This document shows positions 8,612-17,135 of a stretch of 64,000 bases of DNA, one piece after another (positions within the stretch are counted from its first letter, which is position 1; the number at the start of each line of letters is the position of its first letter). This DNA comes from an uncultured Prevotella sp. (lineage in GTDB: Bacteria > Bacteroidota > Bacteroidia > Bacteroidales > Bacteroidaceae), in assembly GCA_900539625.1 (NCBI GenBank), contig UQCW01000001.1, forward strand, positions 1 through 64,000, read 5' to 3'. The translations under genes were made by a program, and so were the position numbers. A model generated the notes under the pieces. That model worked only from the letters and a program-made list of their open reading frames with translations, ran no database searches and was not told the origin of the DNA.

Positions 8612-9301
8612 ATGTCAAACAATAAGATCATAAATACAATGGATGATAAAATTGCGATTCGTCGCCGTGTGGTGATGTCTGTCGGAGTGATTGCTTTGGT
8701 GCTTGTCATAGACCAAATCATAAAAATCGCCGTCAAGACACACATGTGGGTCGGAGAAAGAATCTCGGTGACAGATTGGTTTCAGATATTCTTTACGGAG
8801 AATAAAGGGATGGCATTCGGACTGGATTTTTTCGGAACCTTCTTCTTGGCGCTGTTTCGTTTGGTGGCAGTGGTTGGATTCAGTTATCTGCTTGCAAAAC
8901 TCATCAAGAAAAAAGCACCGTATGGCTTGGTGGTCTGTTGGGCTTGCTTGATAGCCGGTGCTGCCGGCAACATCATCGACAACTGCTTCTATGGCCTGAT
9001 ATTTTCTGAAAGCGGCATCCACCAGGGGCCGGTGTCTACTTTTGTCGATTGGGGAGAAGGCTACGGCTCGTTTCTTTCGGGCCGTGTTGTCGACATGTTT
9101 TATTTCCCGTTGTTTGATTGGCCAGACTGGGTGCCCTTCGTTGGTGGCGGCACTTTCTTTGGAGCAGTGTTCAACTTTGCAGATGCCTCAATCAGCTGTG
9201 GCGCCGTGGCGTTGTTGCTGTTCTATCATAAATATCTGAATGCGGAATATATGTTCGACAAGAAATTTGAAGAACCGTCTCCCCGTAAAGACGAAGAATA
9301 A
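8612..9301 (+). CDS. lspA: Lipoprotein signal peptidase (signal peptidase II)
   Basis: Removes the signal peptide from diacylglyceryl-modified prolipoproteins in the inner membrane. The 229-residue protein has four hydrophobic segments (about 20-38, 68-92, 100-125, 178-205). The catalytic aspartates are visible as Asp123 in AGAAGNIIDN and Asp191 in FNFADASIS. It is longer than the roughly 160-residue E. coli enzyme because of an insertion between the last two helices (about 130-175), as usual in Bacteroidetes. An alternative start is the ATG at 8639. The following lipoprotein gene begins two bases after the stop, so the two are cotranscribed. Confidence 0.93.
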   Translation: MSNNKIINTMDDKIAIRRRVVMSVGVIALVLVIDQIIKIAVKTHMWVGERISVTDWFQIFFTENKGMAFGLDFFGTFFLALFRLVAVVGFSYLLAKLIKKKAPYGLVVCWACLIAGAAGNIIDNCFYGLIFSESGIHQGPVSTFVDWGEGYGSFLSGRVVDMFYFPLFDWPDWVPFVGGGTFFGAVFNFADASISCGAVALLLFYHKYLNAEYMFDKKFEEPSPRKDEE

Positions 9302-9302
9302 C

Positions 9303-10247
9303 ATGAACCCAATGATGCAAATATTTTGTGACGTCAAGCGCAGTCGGTGTGTCCTTCAGAATTGTTTGGCATTGATTTTGCTTGTCGTATGCCTGTCGGC
9401 CTGCAAGTCTGATGTTCCAGAGGATGTGCTTGACAAGCAGATGATGGAGCGCGTGCTTTATGATTACCATGTGGCCCAGAGTCTGGGCGGAAACAAAAGT
9501 GCGGAGCAGGTGACACATCAGACAGACATAAGTTATAATGAGAATTATTATCTGAAGTCCGTTTTAGAGAAATATCATCTGTCGCAGGAAGATTTCGACC
9601 GCTCTTTAGCGTGGTATTCCCGTCATAGCGAAGAACTCTTCGACATATATAAGCACCTCAACGAACGCCTCTCTGCCGACATCGGTGCAGCGCCTTCCGC
9701 AGACGCTATGTATGCCAATGCGTTGACAACAGACACGCTTGACATTTGGCGCGGTTCTCGTGCCTGGTTGTTGTCGTCTGTCGGACAGAATGTCGCCTCG
9801 TTTGAGCAAGAATGCGATACGGCCGTTCATGCCGGCGACCGACTGATGCTCCGTTTTACGTCAAATTGGATCTACAGAGAAGGCATGAAATCGGCAATTG
9901 TTTGCCTTGCCTTGAATTATGCCAATGATTCAACCGCCGTTTCTGTCTTGCCGGTATATGGTTCTGGCTCTCAGGAGTTGAGCGTCAGTGTCGGGGCGAA
10001 ACCGCTGAAAAGTATTTCTGGTTATGTTTACCAGCTGGCAGTCTGGGATTCCAAACCCAAACTTTGCATCATTACAGGTGTTTCTCTGATTCGCTTCAGA
10101 AACAAAACTCAGCCGGCAGCAGATGATGCTTCTTCTGGAGATTCTGTGCGCGACGAGAAAGCCGATCGCCTGAAGGGGGAGCGCGTCTTGCGCGACAGTT
10201 TGTTGCGCAACGACAGTCTGCAACGGGTGGGACACCATTTCAAGTGA
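9303..10247 (+). CDS. DUF4296 lipoprotein
   Basis: A predicted lipoprotein of unknown function: the signal peptide ends in the lipobox LSAC with Cys34 as the lipidated residue. The region from about 38 to 125 (EDVLDKQMMERVLYDYHVAQ...) fits DUF4296, a helical domain found in Bacteroidetes lipoproteins. The rest is poorly conserved and the last 40 residues are highly charged, rich in Asp, Arg and Lys. The start at 9303 is preferred over upstream in-frame ATGs because it places the signal peptide at the N-terminus and sits right after the lspA stop. Coupling to lspA is fitting, since the product is itself an LspA substrate. Confidence 0.82.
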   Translation: MNPMMQIFCDVKRSRCVLQNCLALILLVVCLSACKSDVPEDVLDKQMMERVLYDYHVAQSLGGNKSAEQVTHQTDISYNENYYLKSVLEKYHLSQEDFDRSLAWYSRHSEELFDIYKHLNERLSADIGAAPSADAMYANALTTDTLDIWRGSRAWLLSSVGQNVASFEQECDTAVHAGDRLMLRFTSNWIYREGMKSAIVCLALNYANDSTAVSVLPVYGSGSQELSVSVGAKPLKSISGYVYQLAVWDSKPKLCIITGVSLIRFRNKTQPAADDASSGDSVRDEKADRLKGERVLRDSLLRNDSLQRVGHHFK

Positions 10248-10326
10248 TGGTGAACACCGAAAAAGGCTGCTGACGTTTTCCTTTCGAGCATTTTTGATAA
10301 CCTGCTTAAAACTTAGGACACCCTAT

Positions 10327-10512
10327 ATGAAAGTTGAAAATACACGTGTGTCTCGCATCGCCGTTTCCCGCTTGCATCTGTCCAACGGAGAAGTCAGGAA
10401 AAACCAGGTGTTGGAAATTGATGTTGAGACAAAAAAAGTTGTCAGGTTTTATCCGTTGGAGCAGGAGATTGCTTTCACGGAGTGGCGCGGTGGAGATTAT
10501 TTCTTGCCGTAA
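10327..10512 (+). CDS. Small conserved-looking protein of 61 residues
   Basis: Not a family I can name with confidence. The product MKVENTRVSRIAVSRLHLSN... has alternating hydrophobic residues and no signal peptide. The layout (RIAVSRLHLSNGEVRKNQVLEID, then FYPLEQEIAFTEWRGGDYFLP) resembles the N-terminal beta-sandwich of amidohydrolases such as dihydroorotase-like proteins, which is normally followed by a PGFIDAHxH metal site that is absent here. It may be a free-standing remnant of that domain. The gene lies between the DUF4296 lipoprotein and lon on the same strand, preceded by the recurrent TTTTGATAACCTGCTTA motif. Confidence 0.6.
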   Translation: MKVENTRVSRIAVSRLHLSNGEVRKNQVLEIDVETKKVVRFYPLEQEIAFTEWRGGDYFLP

Positions 10513-10633
10513 AAGATTCGGGAAAACATGCTTGGTCGTTGTTGGCAAGGCGTGTCCCATCCGTTGCAGCTTATAATAATGTAAAATAAATCCAGTCACC
10601 GTTATTTGAGAGGTGATGTATATATAGAAAAAT

Positions 10634-13093
10634 ATGAATCAAGACGAACTTCAGCAGAATCCGTTTTCATTGATAGCCGATTTTGACGGCGACATATCAA
10701 GTCTTTTCGACAAGGAGATTGAAGAAATTTTGCCCGTGTTGCCATTACGCAATATGATGCTTTTCCCTGGCGTTGTCGCCCCTGTTTCCGTAGGTCGCGA
10801 ATCTTCCCGCAAACTGGTGCAGCAGGCCGTGAAATCAGGCAGTTTGATTGCCGTGACAACACAGCTCGACTCCACTGTTGAGACGCCGACGGCTAAGGAT
10901 TTGTATCCCATTGGCGTTGTTGCCAAGGTTATGCGTGTCATTGAATTGCCTGATGGTGTGTTGACCGTTATCTTGCAGAGCTATTCACGTTTCAGATTGG
11001 GGGAAGTGACACGTATGAAACCATATATGCGTGCCCATGTCGAGAAAATTCCAGAAATCCTTCCGGAAGCAGACGATCGTGAATATACGGCACTGGTTGA
11101 CACCTGCAAGGACTCCACGATACGCCTCATACGCATGAGCGACACCGTGAGAGACGAGGCCGCTTTTGCCATCCGCAATATCAGCAACCCTATTTTCCTC
11201 ATCAGTTTCATTTGCACGAACCTTCCTTTCCCCATAGAGGAAAAGTCTGAACTGCTCGCCATCAACGATGAAAAAGAGAGGGCTTTCAAACTCCTCTCCA
11301 TCTTGAATCGCGAAAGCCAGTATGCTACGTTGAAGCGCAACATACAAAACAGAACGCGGGAAGATCTCGACCAGCAGCAGAAAGAATATTTCCTGCAGCA
11401 GCAAATCAAGAACATACAGAGCGAATTGGGCGATGATTCGCAGAACGATGACGTCCGCGAAATCATGGAAAAAGCCAAGTGGCTCAAGATGCCCGACAAA
11501 GTGGCTGCAACATTCAACCGAGAAGTCGAAAAGCTCAAGCACATCAATATGCAAAGCCCCGACTACAACGTCCAGTTGAATTATCTCCAGACGCTCGTGT
11601 CGTTGCCGTGGGGAAAAGATACCAAGGATAACCTCAATATCAAGAATGCCGAGCGCATCTTAAACCGCGACCACTACGGAATGGAGAAGGTCAAGGAGCG
11701 CATTTTGGAGCATTTGGCCGTTTTGCGTGTCCGCCAGGATATGAAGGCCCCGATATTGTGCCTTTATGGTCCTCCGGGAGTGGGCAAGACCTCTTTGGGA
11801 AAAAGCATAGCCGCCGCTTTGGGCCGGAAATATGTCAGAATATCCTTGGGAGGTGTTCACGATGAAGCCGAGATTCGCGGCCACCGCCGCACGTATGTCG
11901 GGGCGATGCCTGGTCGCATCATCAAAAGTCTCATCAAAGCCGAGACAGACAATCCTGTGTTCATTTTGGATGAAATCGACAAGGTTTCTCAGAATAATTA
12001 CAATGGCGACCCGCAGTCTGCCTTGTTGGAGGTGCTTGACCCCGAGCAAAACAACACGTTCCACGATAATTTCCTGGACCTCGACTATGATTTGTCGAAG
12101 GTGCTGTTCATTGCCACGGCAAACAATTTGAACACGATTCCTGGGCCGCTGCTCGACAGAATGGAACTGATTGAAGTGGAAGGCTATCTGACCGAAGAGA
12201 AAAAAGAAATTGCGCGTCGTCATCTCATTCCGAAGGAACAGAAAATGATGGACTTCGGTGCGCCGCTCCGCATCTCTGCGCCAGCAGTGGAATATATCAT
12301 TGAGAAGTACACCCGCGAAAGCGGTGTGCGCCAGTTGGAAAAGCAGATCGACAAGGTGTTCCGCAAAACGGCCTATCTCACAGCCGTTGAAGGCAAAATG
12401 CCGTTTGAAAATGCGCCAGTCAAACCGCAGGATGTTGAAAAACTCTTGGGCAAACCCATCTTCAGCCGCGACAAGTATCAGGGCAATGAATATGCAGGCG
12501 TTGTCACCGGTCTTGCCTGGACGGCTGTCGGCGGAGAAATCCTCTTCATCGAAACCAGTTTGAGTCGCAGCAAAGCGCCGAGACTGACGCTGACAGGAAA
12601 TTTGGGCGACGTGATGAAGGAGTCTGCTATTTTGGCGCTGGAATATGTCAAAGCCCATGCGTCGATGCTGGACATTGACTACCGTCTGTTTGAGCAATGG
12701 AGCGTTCATGTCCATGTGCCAGAAGGCGCAACTCCAAAGGACGGTCCGTCGGCAGGCATCACGATTGCCACTTCCCTGGCTTCAGCCTTCACTCAGCGTA
12801 AGGTGCGTGCAAACACAGCCATGACCGGCGAAATAACCCTTCGCGGCCGCGTGCTTCCTGTTGGCGGCATCAAGGAAAAAATTTTGGCTGCCAAACGTGC
12901 CGGCATTAAAAACATCATCATGAGCAAGGAAAACGAGAAAGACATCCAGGAGATAAAATCCAGCTATGTCGACGGTTTGCAGTTCTTCTTTGTGGAAAAT
13001 GTTCAGGACGTGTTTAACATTGCCTTGCTCAAGGAGCGCGTTGACAATCCGCTTGACTTGACCATCAAGGAAGAACCGGCAGAAAACAAGTGA
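10634..13093 (+). CDS. lon: ATP-dependent Lon protease
   Basis: Cytoplasmic AAA+ serine protease that degrades misfolded and regulatory proteins. The 819 residues have the LonA order: N-terminal substrate-binding domain (about 33-235), a coiled-coil linker (about 240-330), the AAA+ module with Walker [10 protein letters not shown] at 379-387 and Walker [10 protein letters not shown], and the C-terminal protease domain with the Ser706-Lys747 dyad (KDGPSAG and GGIKEK). Length and motifs are normal. It sits in a co-directional series between the small gene at 10327 and tgt, 55 bases away. No CIRCE or other heat-shock operator was recognised upstream. Confidence 0.96.
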   Translation: MNQDELQQNPFSLIADFDGDISSLFDKEIEEILPVLPLRNMMLFPGVVAPVSVGRESSRKLVQQAVKSGSLIAVTTQLDSTVETPTAKDLYPIGVVAKVMRVIELPDGVLTVILQSYSRFRLGEVTRMKPYMRAHVEKIPEILPEADDREYTALVDTCKDSTIRLIRMSDTVRDEAAFAIRNISNPIFLISFICTNLPFPIEEKSELLAINDEKERAFKLLSILNRESQYATLKRNIQNRTREDLDQQQKEYFLQQQIKNIQSELGDDSQNDDVREIMEKAKWLKMPDKVAATFNREVEKLKHINMQSPDYNVQLNYLQTLVSLPWGKDTKDNLNIKNAERILNRDHYGMEKVKERILEHLAVLRVRQDMKAPILCLYGPPGVGKTSLGKSIAAALGRKYVRISLGGVHDEAEIRGHRRTYVGAMPGRIIKSLIKAETDNPVFILDEIDKVSQNNYNGDPQSALLEVLDPEQNNTFHDNFLDLDYDLSKVLFIATANNLNTIPGPLLDRMELIEVEGYLTEEKKEIARRHLIPKEQKMMDFGAPLRISAPAVEYIIEKYTRESGVRQLEKQIDKVFRKTAYLTAVEGKMPFENAPVKPQDVEKLLGKPIFSRDKYQGNEYAGVVTGLAWTAVGGEILFIETSLSRSKAPRLTLTGNLGDVMKESAILALEYVKAHASMLDIDYRLFEQWSVHVHVPEGATPKDGPSAGITIATSLASAFTQRKVRANTAMTGEITLRGRVLPVGGIKEKILAAKRAGIKNIIMSKENEKDIQEIKSSYVDGLQFFFVENVQDVFNIALLKERVDNPLDLTIKEEPAENK

Positions 13094-13148
13094 TGCCAGA
13101 GCCGTCTCTGACCATCAGATGGCCTTCTTGACATGAAAATACTAATTT

Positions 13149-14279
13149 ATGAAATTTGAATTACAACATACAGACACGACAAGTTCTGCCCGTGCTGGTC
13201 TGATTACAACGGACCACGGGCAGATTCAAACCCCCATATTCATGCCCGTCGGCACCTTGGGTAGCGTCAAGGGCGTTCATTTGCGCGAACTGAAAGACGA
13301 CATCCAGGCCCAGATTATATTGGGAAACACCTATCATTTATATCTGCGCCCAGGATTGGACGTCATTGAGCGTGCAGGCGGCCTTCATAAGTTCAATGGA
13401 TTCGACCGCCCCATGCTGACAGACAGCGGTGGCTTTCAGGTATTTTCGTTGACAGGCATCAGAAAACTGAGCGAGGAGGGATGCGAATTTCGTTCCCACA
13501 TCGACGGAAGCAAGCATTTCTTCACGCCCGAGAAAGTGATGGACATCGAGCGCACAATCGGCGCAGACATTATGATGGCGTTCGACGAATGCCCTCCTGG
13601 CACAGCAGATTTCTCCTATGCCAGAAAAAGCCTTACGCTGACCCACAACTGGATGAAGCGCTGTTGGAAACGTTTTCATGAAACGAAGCCGAAATACGGC
13701 TACCACCAGTCGCTTTTTCCCATCGTGCAAGGTTGCGTCTATAAAGACCTGCGTCAAGAAAGTGCGCGTTTCATGAGCGATTTCAACGCAGAGGGCTATG
13801 CCATTGGCGGCTTGGCCGTTGGCGAGCCAGCCGAAGTGATGTATGATATGATAGAAGTGGTGAACGACATCCTGCCGCAAGATCGTCCGCGCTACCTGAT
13901 GGGCGTGGGCACTCCCGTCAATATCCTGGAAGGCATTGAGCGCGGCGTGGACATGTTTGATTGCGTGATGCCCACAAGAAACGGACGCAATGCCATGATT
14001 TTTACGGCAGAGGGCATGATCAACATGCGCAATGCAAAATGGAGCACTGATTTTTCTCCCGTCGACCCCAACGGCCACTGCTTCGTTGATACCCAATATT
14101 CAAGGGCTTATCTCCATCATTTGTTCAAGGCGAAGGAATTGTTGGCCATGCAGATTGCCAGCATCCATAATCTGGCCTTCTATCTGTGGCTCGTCAGAGA
14201 AGCCCGCCAGCAGATACTGGCCGATAACTTCGCTTCCTGGAAAAAGGAAATGGTGGAACGCCTGTCACGGCGTCTGTGA
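13149..14279 (+). CDS. tgt: Queuine/preQ1 tRNA-guanine transglycosylase, zinc site altered
   Basis: Exchanges the wobble guanine of GUN-anticodon tRNAs for a queuosine precursor. The 376 residues contain the substrate motifs FMPVGTLGSVKG, LTDSGGFQVFSL, the catalytic loop GGLAVGEP and the nucleophile Asp in MFDCVMPTRNGRN. The usual zinc ligands C-x-C-x-x-C are not intact: the segment reads DPNGHCFVDTQYSRAY, so two of three cysteines are replaced by Gly and Asp, although the later His (SIHNLAFY) remains. From memory the loss is common in Bacteroidetes Tgt, so the protein is probably active with a different structural solution. The next gene, a permease, starts 85 bases downstream. Confidence 0.94.
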   Translation: MKFELQHTDTTSSARAGLITTDHGQIQTPIFMPVGTLGSVKGVHLRELKDDIQAQIILGNTYHLYLRPGLDVIERAGGLHKFNGFDRPMLTDSGGFQVFSLTGIRKLSEEGCEFRSHIDGSKHFFTPEKVMDIERTIGADIMMAFDECPPGTADFSYARKSLTLTHNWMKRCWKRFHETKPKYGYHQSLFPIVQGCVYKDLRQESARFMSDFNAEGYAIGGLAVGEPAEVMYDMIEVVNDILPQDRPRYLMGVGTPVNILEGIERGVDMFDCVMPTRNGRNAMIFTAEGMINMRNAKWSTDFSPVDPNGHCFVDTQYSRAYLHHLFKAKELLAMQIASIHNLAFYLWLVREARQQILADNFASWKKEMVERLSRRL

Positions 14280-14364
14280 TTTTTTTGGCGGCCGCTGTGG
14301 GTCCTGCGATGGAAATGCCATACTTTAATTTTGCAACGCGCTCTCAGGCGCATCATCCCCAACA

Positions 14365-15528
14365 ATGAAAGATACAGGTAAAAATACAAACATAGGCAAG
14401 CGTCTGGCAACATGGATGAAGCAGGCAATGGGGTCTGTCAGAATCGGACGGATTGATTGGTACATCATGAAGAAATTCTTGAGCACCTACGTCTTCCTCA
14501 TTGCCATTGTCATCCTCATTGCCATCATCTTCGACTACAACGAGAAGATCGACAAGTTCACGCAGTCGCACGTGCCAGTCCGGAAAATAGTCTTCGATTA
14601 TTATCTGAACTTCATCCCCTATTTCTCCAACCTGTTCAGCCCCCTCTTCGTCTTCATTGCCGTTATTCTCTTTACCTCCAATCTGGCTTCCAATTCAGAA
14701 ATAATCGCCATGAAAGCCGCAGGCATGAGCTTCCGCAGGCTCTTGCGCCCCTATATGCTCTCGGCCTTCCTGATAGCTGTGGTCACCTTTTTTCTGGGAG
14801 CTTACGTCATTCCTGTCGGCAACATTTCGAGGGTGAATTTCGAGAATGCCTACGTCAAGAAAAAAAGCACCACCACGGCCGATAACGTGCAAATGCAGGT
14901 CGACACTGGCGTTGTTGCCTATATAACCCATTTCGACAATGTGACGAAAAGCGGCTACGGATTTTCATTGGACAAGTTTGTCGACAAAAAACTTGTTTCG
15001 CACCTGACCGCCCAGAATATCCAGTACGACACGCTGTCTGACCGGCGCTACAGCTGGACAATCCGCATGTACAATATACGCACGCTGAAAGGCAGGCGCG
15101 AGAAAATATCAAGTGGGGAAAAGCTCGACACCATGATCATGATGGAGCCCTCCGATTTCTTCTACACTAAAAACCAGCAGGAAACAATGACCCTGCCACA
15201 GTTGGGAGAATTTATCGGAAAACAGAAAATGCGCGGAGCGCCCAACGTCAACACTTTTGAGGTGGAATACCACAAGCGTTTCGCCATGCCCTTTGCCGCT
15301 TTCATCCTAACGGTCATCGGCGTGTCGCTCTCCTCCCAGAAACGCAAGGGAGGCATGGGAATCTCCCTGGGCATCGGGTTGGCTTTGAGCTTCGCCTACA
15401 TCATGTTCCAAACCGTCTCTGCCACTTTCTCAACGAATGCCGGGATGCCCGCCGCTTTGGCCGCCTGGATTCCAAATGCCGTGTTTGCCGTCATTGCCTT
15501 TATTCTCTACAAGCGGACGCCAGAGTAA
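14365..15528 (+). CDS. LptF/LptG-family lipopolysaccharide export permease (YjgP/YjgQ)
   Basis: Inner-membrane subunit of the Lpt system, which passes lipopolysaccharide to the periplasmic bridge. The 387-residue protein has the family layout: transmembrane helices near 36-58, 85-108 and 125-147, a large periplasmic beta-jellyroll domain (about 150-295), and three more helices near 300-320, 328-348 and 358-380. The opening segment IGRIDWYIMKKFLSTYVF is typical. Bacteroidetes often encode several LptF/G-like proteins, so I cannot say whether this is the F or the G partner. An OstA/LptA-like gene lies in the same window at 30023. It is part of the tgt-helicase run. Confidence 0.88.
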   Translation: MKDTGKNTNIGKRLATWMKQAMGSVRIGRIDWYIMKKFLSTYVFLIAIVILIAIIFDYNEKIDKFTQSHVPVRKIVFDYYLNFIPYFSNLFSPLFVFIAVILFTSNLASNSEIIAMKAAGMSFRRLLRPYMLSAFLIAVVTFFLGAYVIPVGNISRVNFENAYVKKKSTTTADNVQMQVDTGVVAYITHFDNVTKSGYGFSLDKFVDKKLVSHLTAQNIQYDTLSDRRYSWTIRMYNIRTLKGRREKISSGEKLDTMIMMEPSDFFYTKNQQETMTLPQLGEFIGKQKMRGAPNVNTFEVEYHKRFAMPFAAFILTVIGVSLSSQKRKGGMGISLGIGLALSFAYIMFQTVSATFSTNAGMPAALAAWIPNAVFAVIAFILYKRTPE

Positions 15529-15598
15529 CCTTGCTCTTCCTTCCCCATGCAGGCATCCGTTCTTAGCAATCCGAATTTTTAAAACGACACCCACACCC

Positions 15599-17074
15599 AT
15601 GTATTTCTCAGATTTAGAACTTAGCGACGACATCCTCGACGCTCTTTACGATATGCACTTTGACGAATGCACCCCAATTCAGGAACAGTGCATTCCCCCA
15701 ATCCTTGAAGGCCGTGATGTCATGGGCATCGCCCAGACAGGCACAGGAAAAACCGCGGCCTATCTTTTGCCCCTGCTGACCTTGCTCCGTCAGAATCCCC
15801 ATCCTGCCGATGCCGTCAACTGCTTGATCATGGCTCCTACGCGTGAGTTGGCCAAGCAGATAGACCAGGCCATGCAGGGCTTTGCCTATTATATGGACGT
15901 CAACGGTGTGGCCGTCTACGGCGGTAACGACGGTACGCGCTATGAGCAGGAAAGAAAAAGCCTGAGCTCTGGCGCTGATGTGGTCATTGCCACCCCTGGC
16001 CGCCTCATCACGCATTTGCAGTTGGGCACGCTCGACCTTTCTCGCACCACCCATCTCGTGCTCGACGAGGCCGATCGCATGCTGGACATGGGCTTCAGCG
16101 AAGACATCCTCAAGATTGTTGCGGAAATGCCACGCGAGCGCCAGACCATTCTCTTCTCAGCCACCATGCCGCAGAAGATAACGGCCTTGGCAAACAGCAT
16201 CATGAACGACCCCGTGCAGGTGAAAATTGCCGTGTCCAAGCCCGCTGAAAATATCGATCAGAGCGTTTACGTATGCAAGGAAAGCGACAAGACGGCGCTC
16301 GTGAAACACGTGCTTTCGTCACATGGCTCCAGCCGCGTCATTCTTTTTGCTGGTGCTAAGCAGAAAGTCAAGGAACTGGGTATCCTGCTTTCCCGCCGAG
16401 GCTATAATGCCGCGGCCATGCATTCCGACCTCGAGCAGAAGCAGCGCGATGAAGTCATGCTCGCGTTCAAAGCCGGGCGCATTGACATCCTTGTCGCCAC
16501 CGACATTGTTGCGAGAGGAATAGACATCGACGATATCAAACTTGTCATCAATTACGACGTGCCGCACGATGCTGAAGACTACGTGCACCGCATCGGCCGA
16601 ACGGCACGCGCAGGGCGCGAAGGTAGCGCCGTGACGTTGGTGGGCGAGCGCGATGTCCCTTCGCTCCGTGAAATTGAAAACTTGCTGGAAATCGAGATAC
16701 CGCGTGCTGTTCTCCCCGAGGGCTTCATGGCTCCGTCGGAGCAGACAGATCTTTCCAAAGGCCGCCATGCCGACAGGAGGAGAAGAAAGGGCGGCTCTGG
16801 AGATGCAAAAAAGGAACAAGGGCGGAAGCAGGGTGGAAACCGAAACCGCGGAAACCGCCACGGCAAGCCTTCAGCTAAGAAAGCCGATGCGTCGCAGGTT
16901 GTTCCAGAAAATGGCAAAACCGCTGTGTCAGACGGGCAGACGGCTTCGGCTGAAACAGCCGAGAACAAAACGGCAGCAAGCAAAACGGCACGCCGTTCGC
17001 GGCACCACCGACGTAGAAAAACGCAACAAGGTGTGGAAAGCGCGGCGGGAGACGCAGAAAAAACACTTGGATAA
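15599..17074 (+). CDS. DEAD-box RNA helicase
   Basis: ATP-dependent RNA helicase, probably acting in ribosome assembly or RNA decay. The 491-residue protein starts at MYFSDLELSDDILDAL, giving a normal Q-motif (CTPIQEQCIPPIL); the upstream in-frame extension overlaps intergenic DNA and is rejected. Motifs in order: I AQTGTGKT, Ia PTRELAKQ, II LDEADRML, III FSATMP, IV ILFAGAKQ, V TDIVARGID, VI HRIGRTARAG. The last 110 residues form a basic, low-complexity tail rich in Arg, Lys and Ala, like the RNA-binding tails of RhlE/CsdA-type helicases. It belongs to the long plus-strand run, 70 bases after the permease. Confidence 0.94.
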   Translation: MYFSDLELSDDILDALYDMHFDECTPIQEQCIPPILEGRDVMGIAQTGTGKTAAYLLPLLTLLRQNPHPADAVNCLIMAPTRELAKQIDQAMQGFAYYMDVNGVAVYGGNDGTRYEQERKSLSSGADVVIATPGRLITHLQLGTLDLSRTTHLVLDEADRMLDMGFSEDILKIVAEMPRERQTILFSATMPQKITALANSIMNDPVQVKIAVSKPAENIDQSVYVCKESDKTALVKHVLSSHGSSRVILFAGAKQKVKELGILLSRRGYNAAAMHSDLEQKQRDEVMLAFKAGRIDILVATDIVARGIDIDDIKLVINYDVPHDAEDYVHRIGRTARAGREGSAVTLVGERDVPSLREIENLLEIEIPRAVLPEGFMAPSEQTDLSKGRHADRRRRKGGSGDAKKEQGRKQGGNRNRGNRHGKPSAKKADASQVVPENGKTAVSDGQTASAETAENKTAASKTARRSRHHRRRKTQQGVESAAGDAEKTLG

Positions 17075-17135
17075 TTATCGAACACGGATAGTTGAGGCTT
17101 AGAACCCCGTTCCACCATTACTATAAATAAAATAT

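Noticed and set aside
11660..12715. 351-codon open frame on the minus strand inside lon
   Set aside because: It is fully antisense to the well-supported lon gene and encodes no recognisable domain; long antisense frames arise from codon bias here.
13338..14096. 252-codon minus-strand frame inside tgt
   Set aside because: Antisense to tgt, no domain and no independent promoter.
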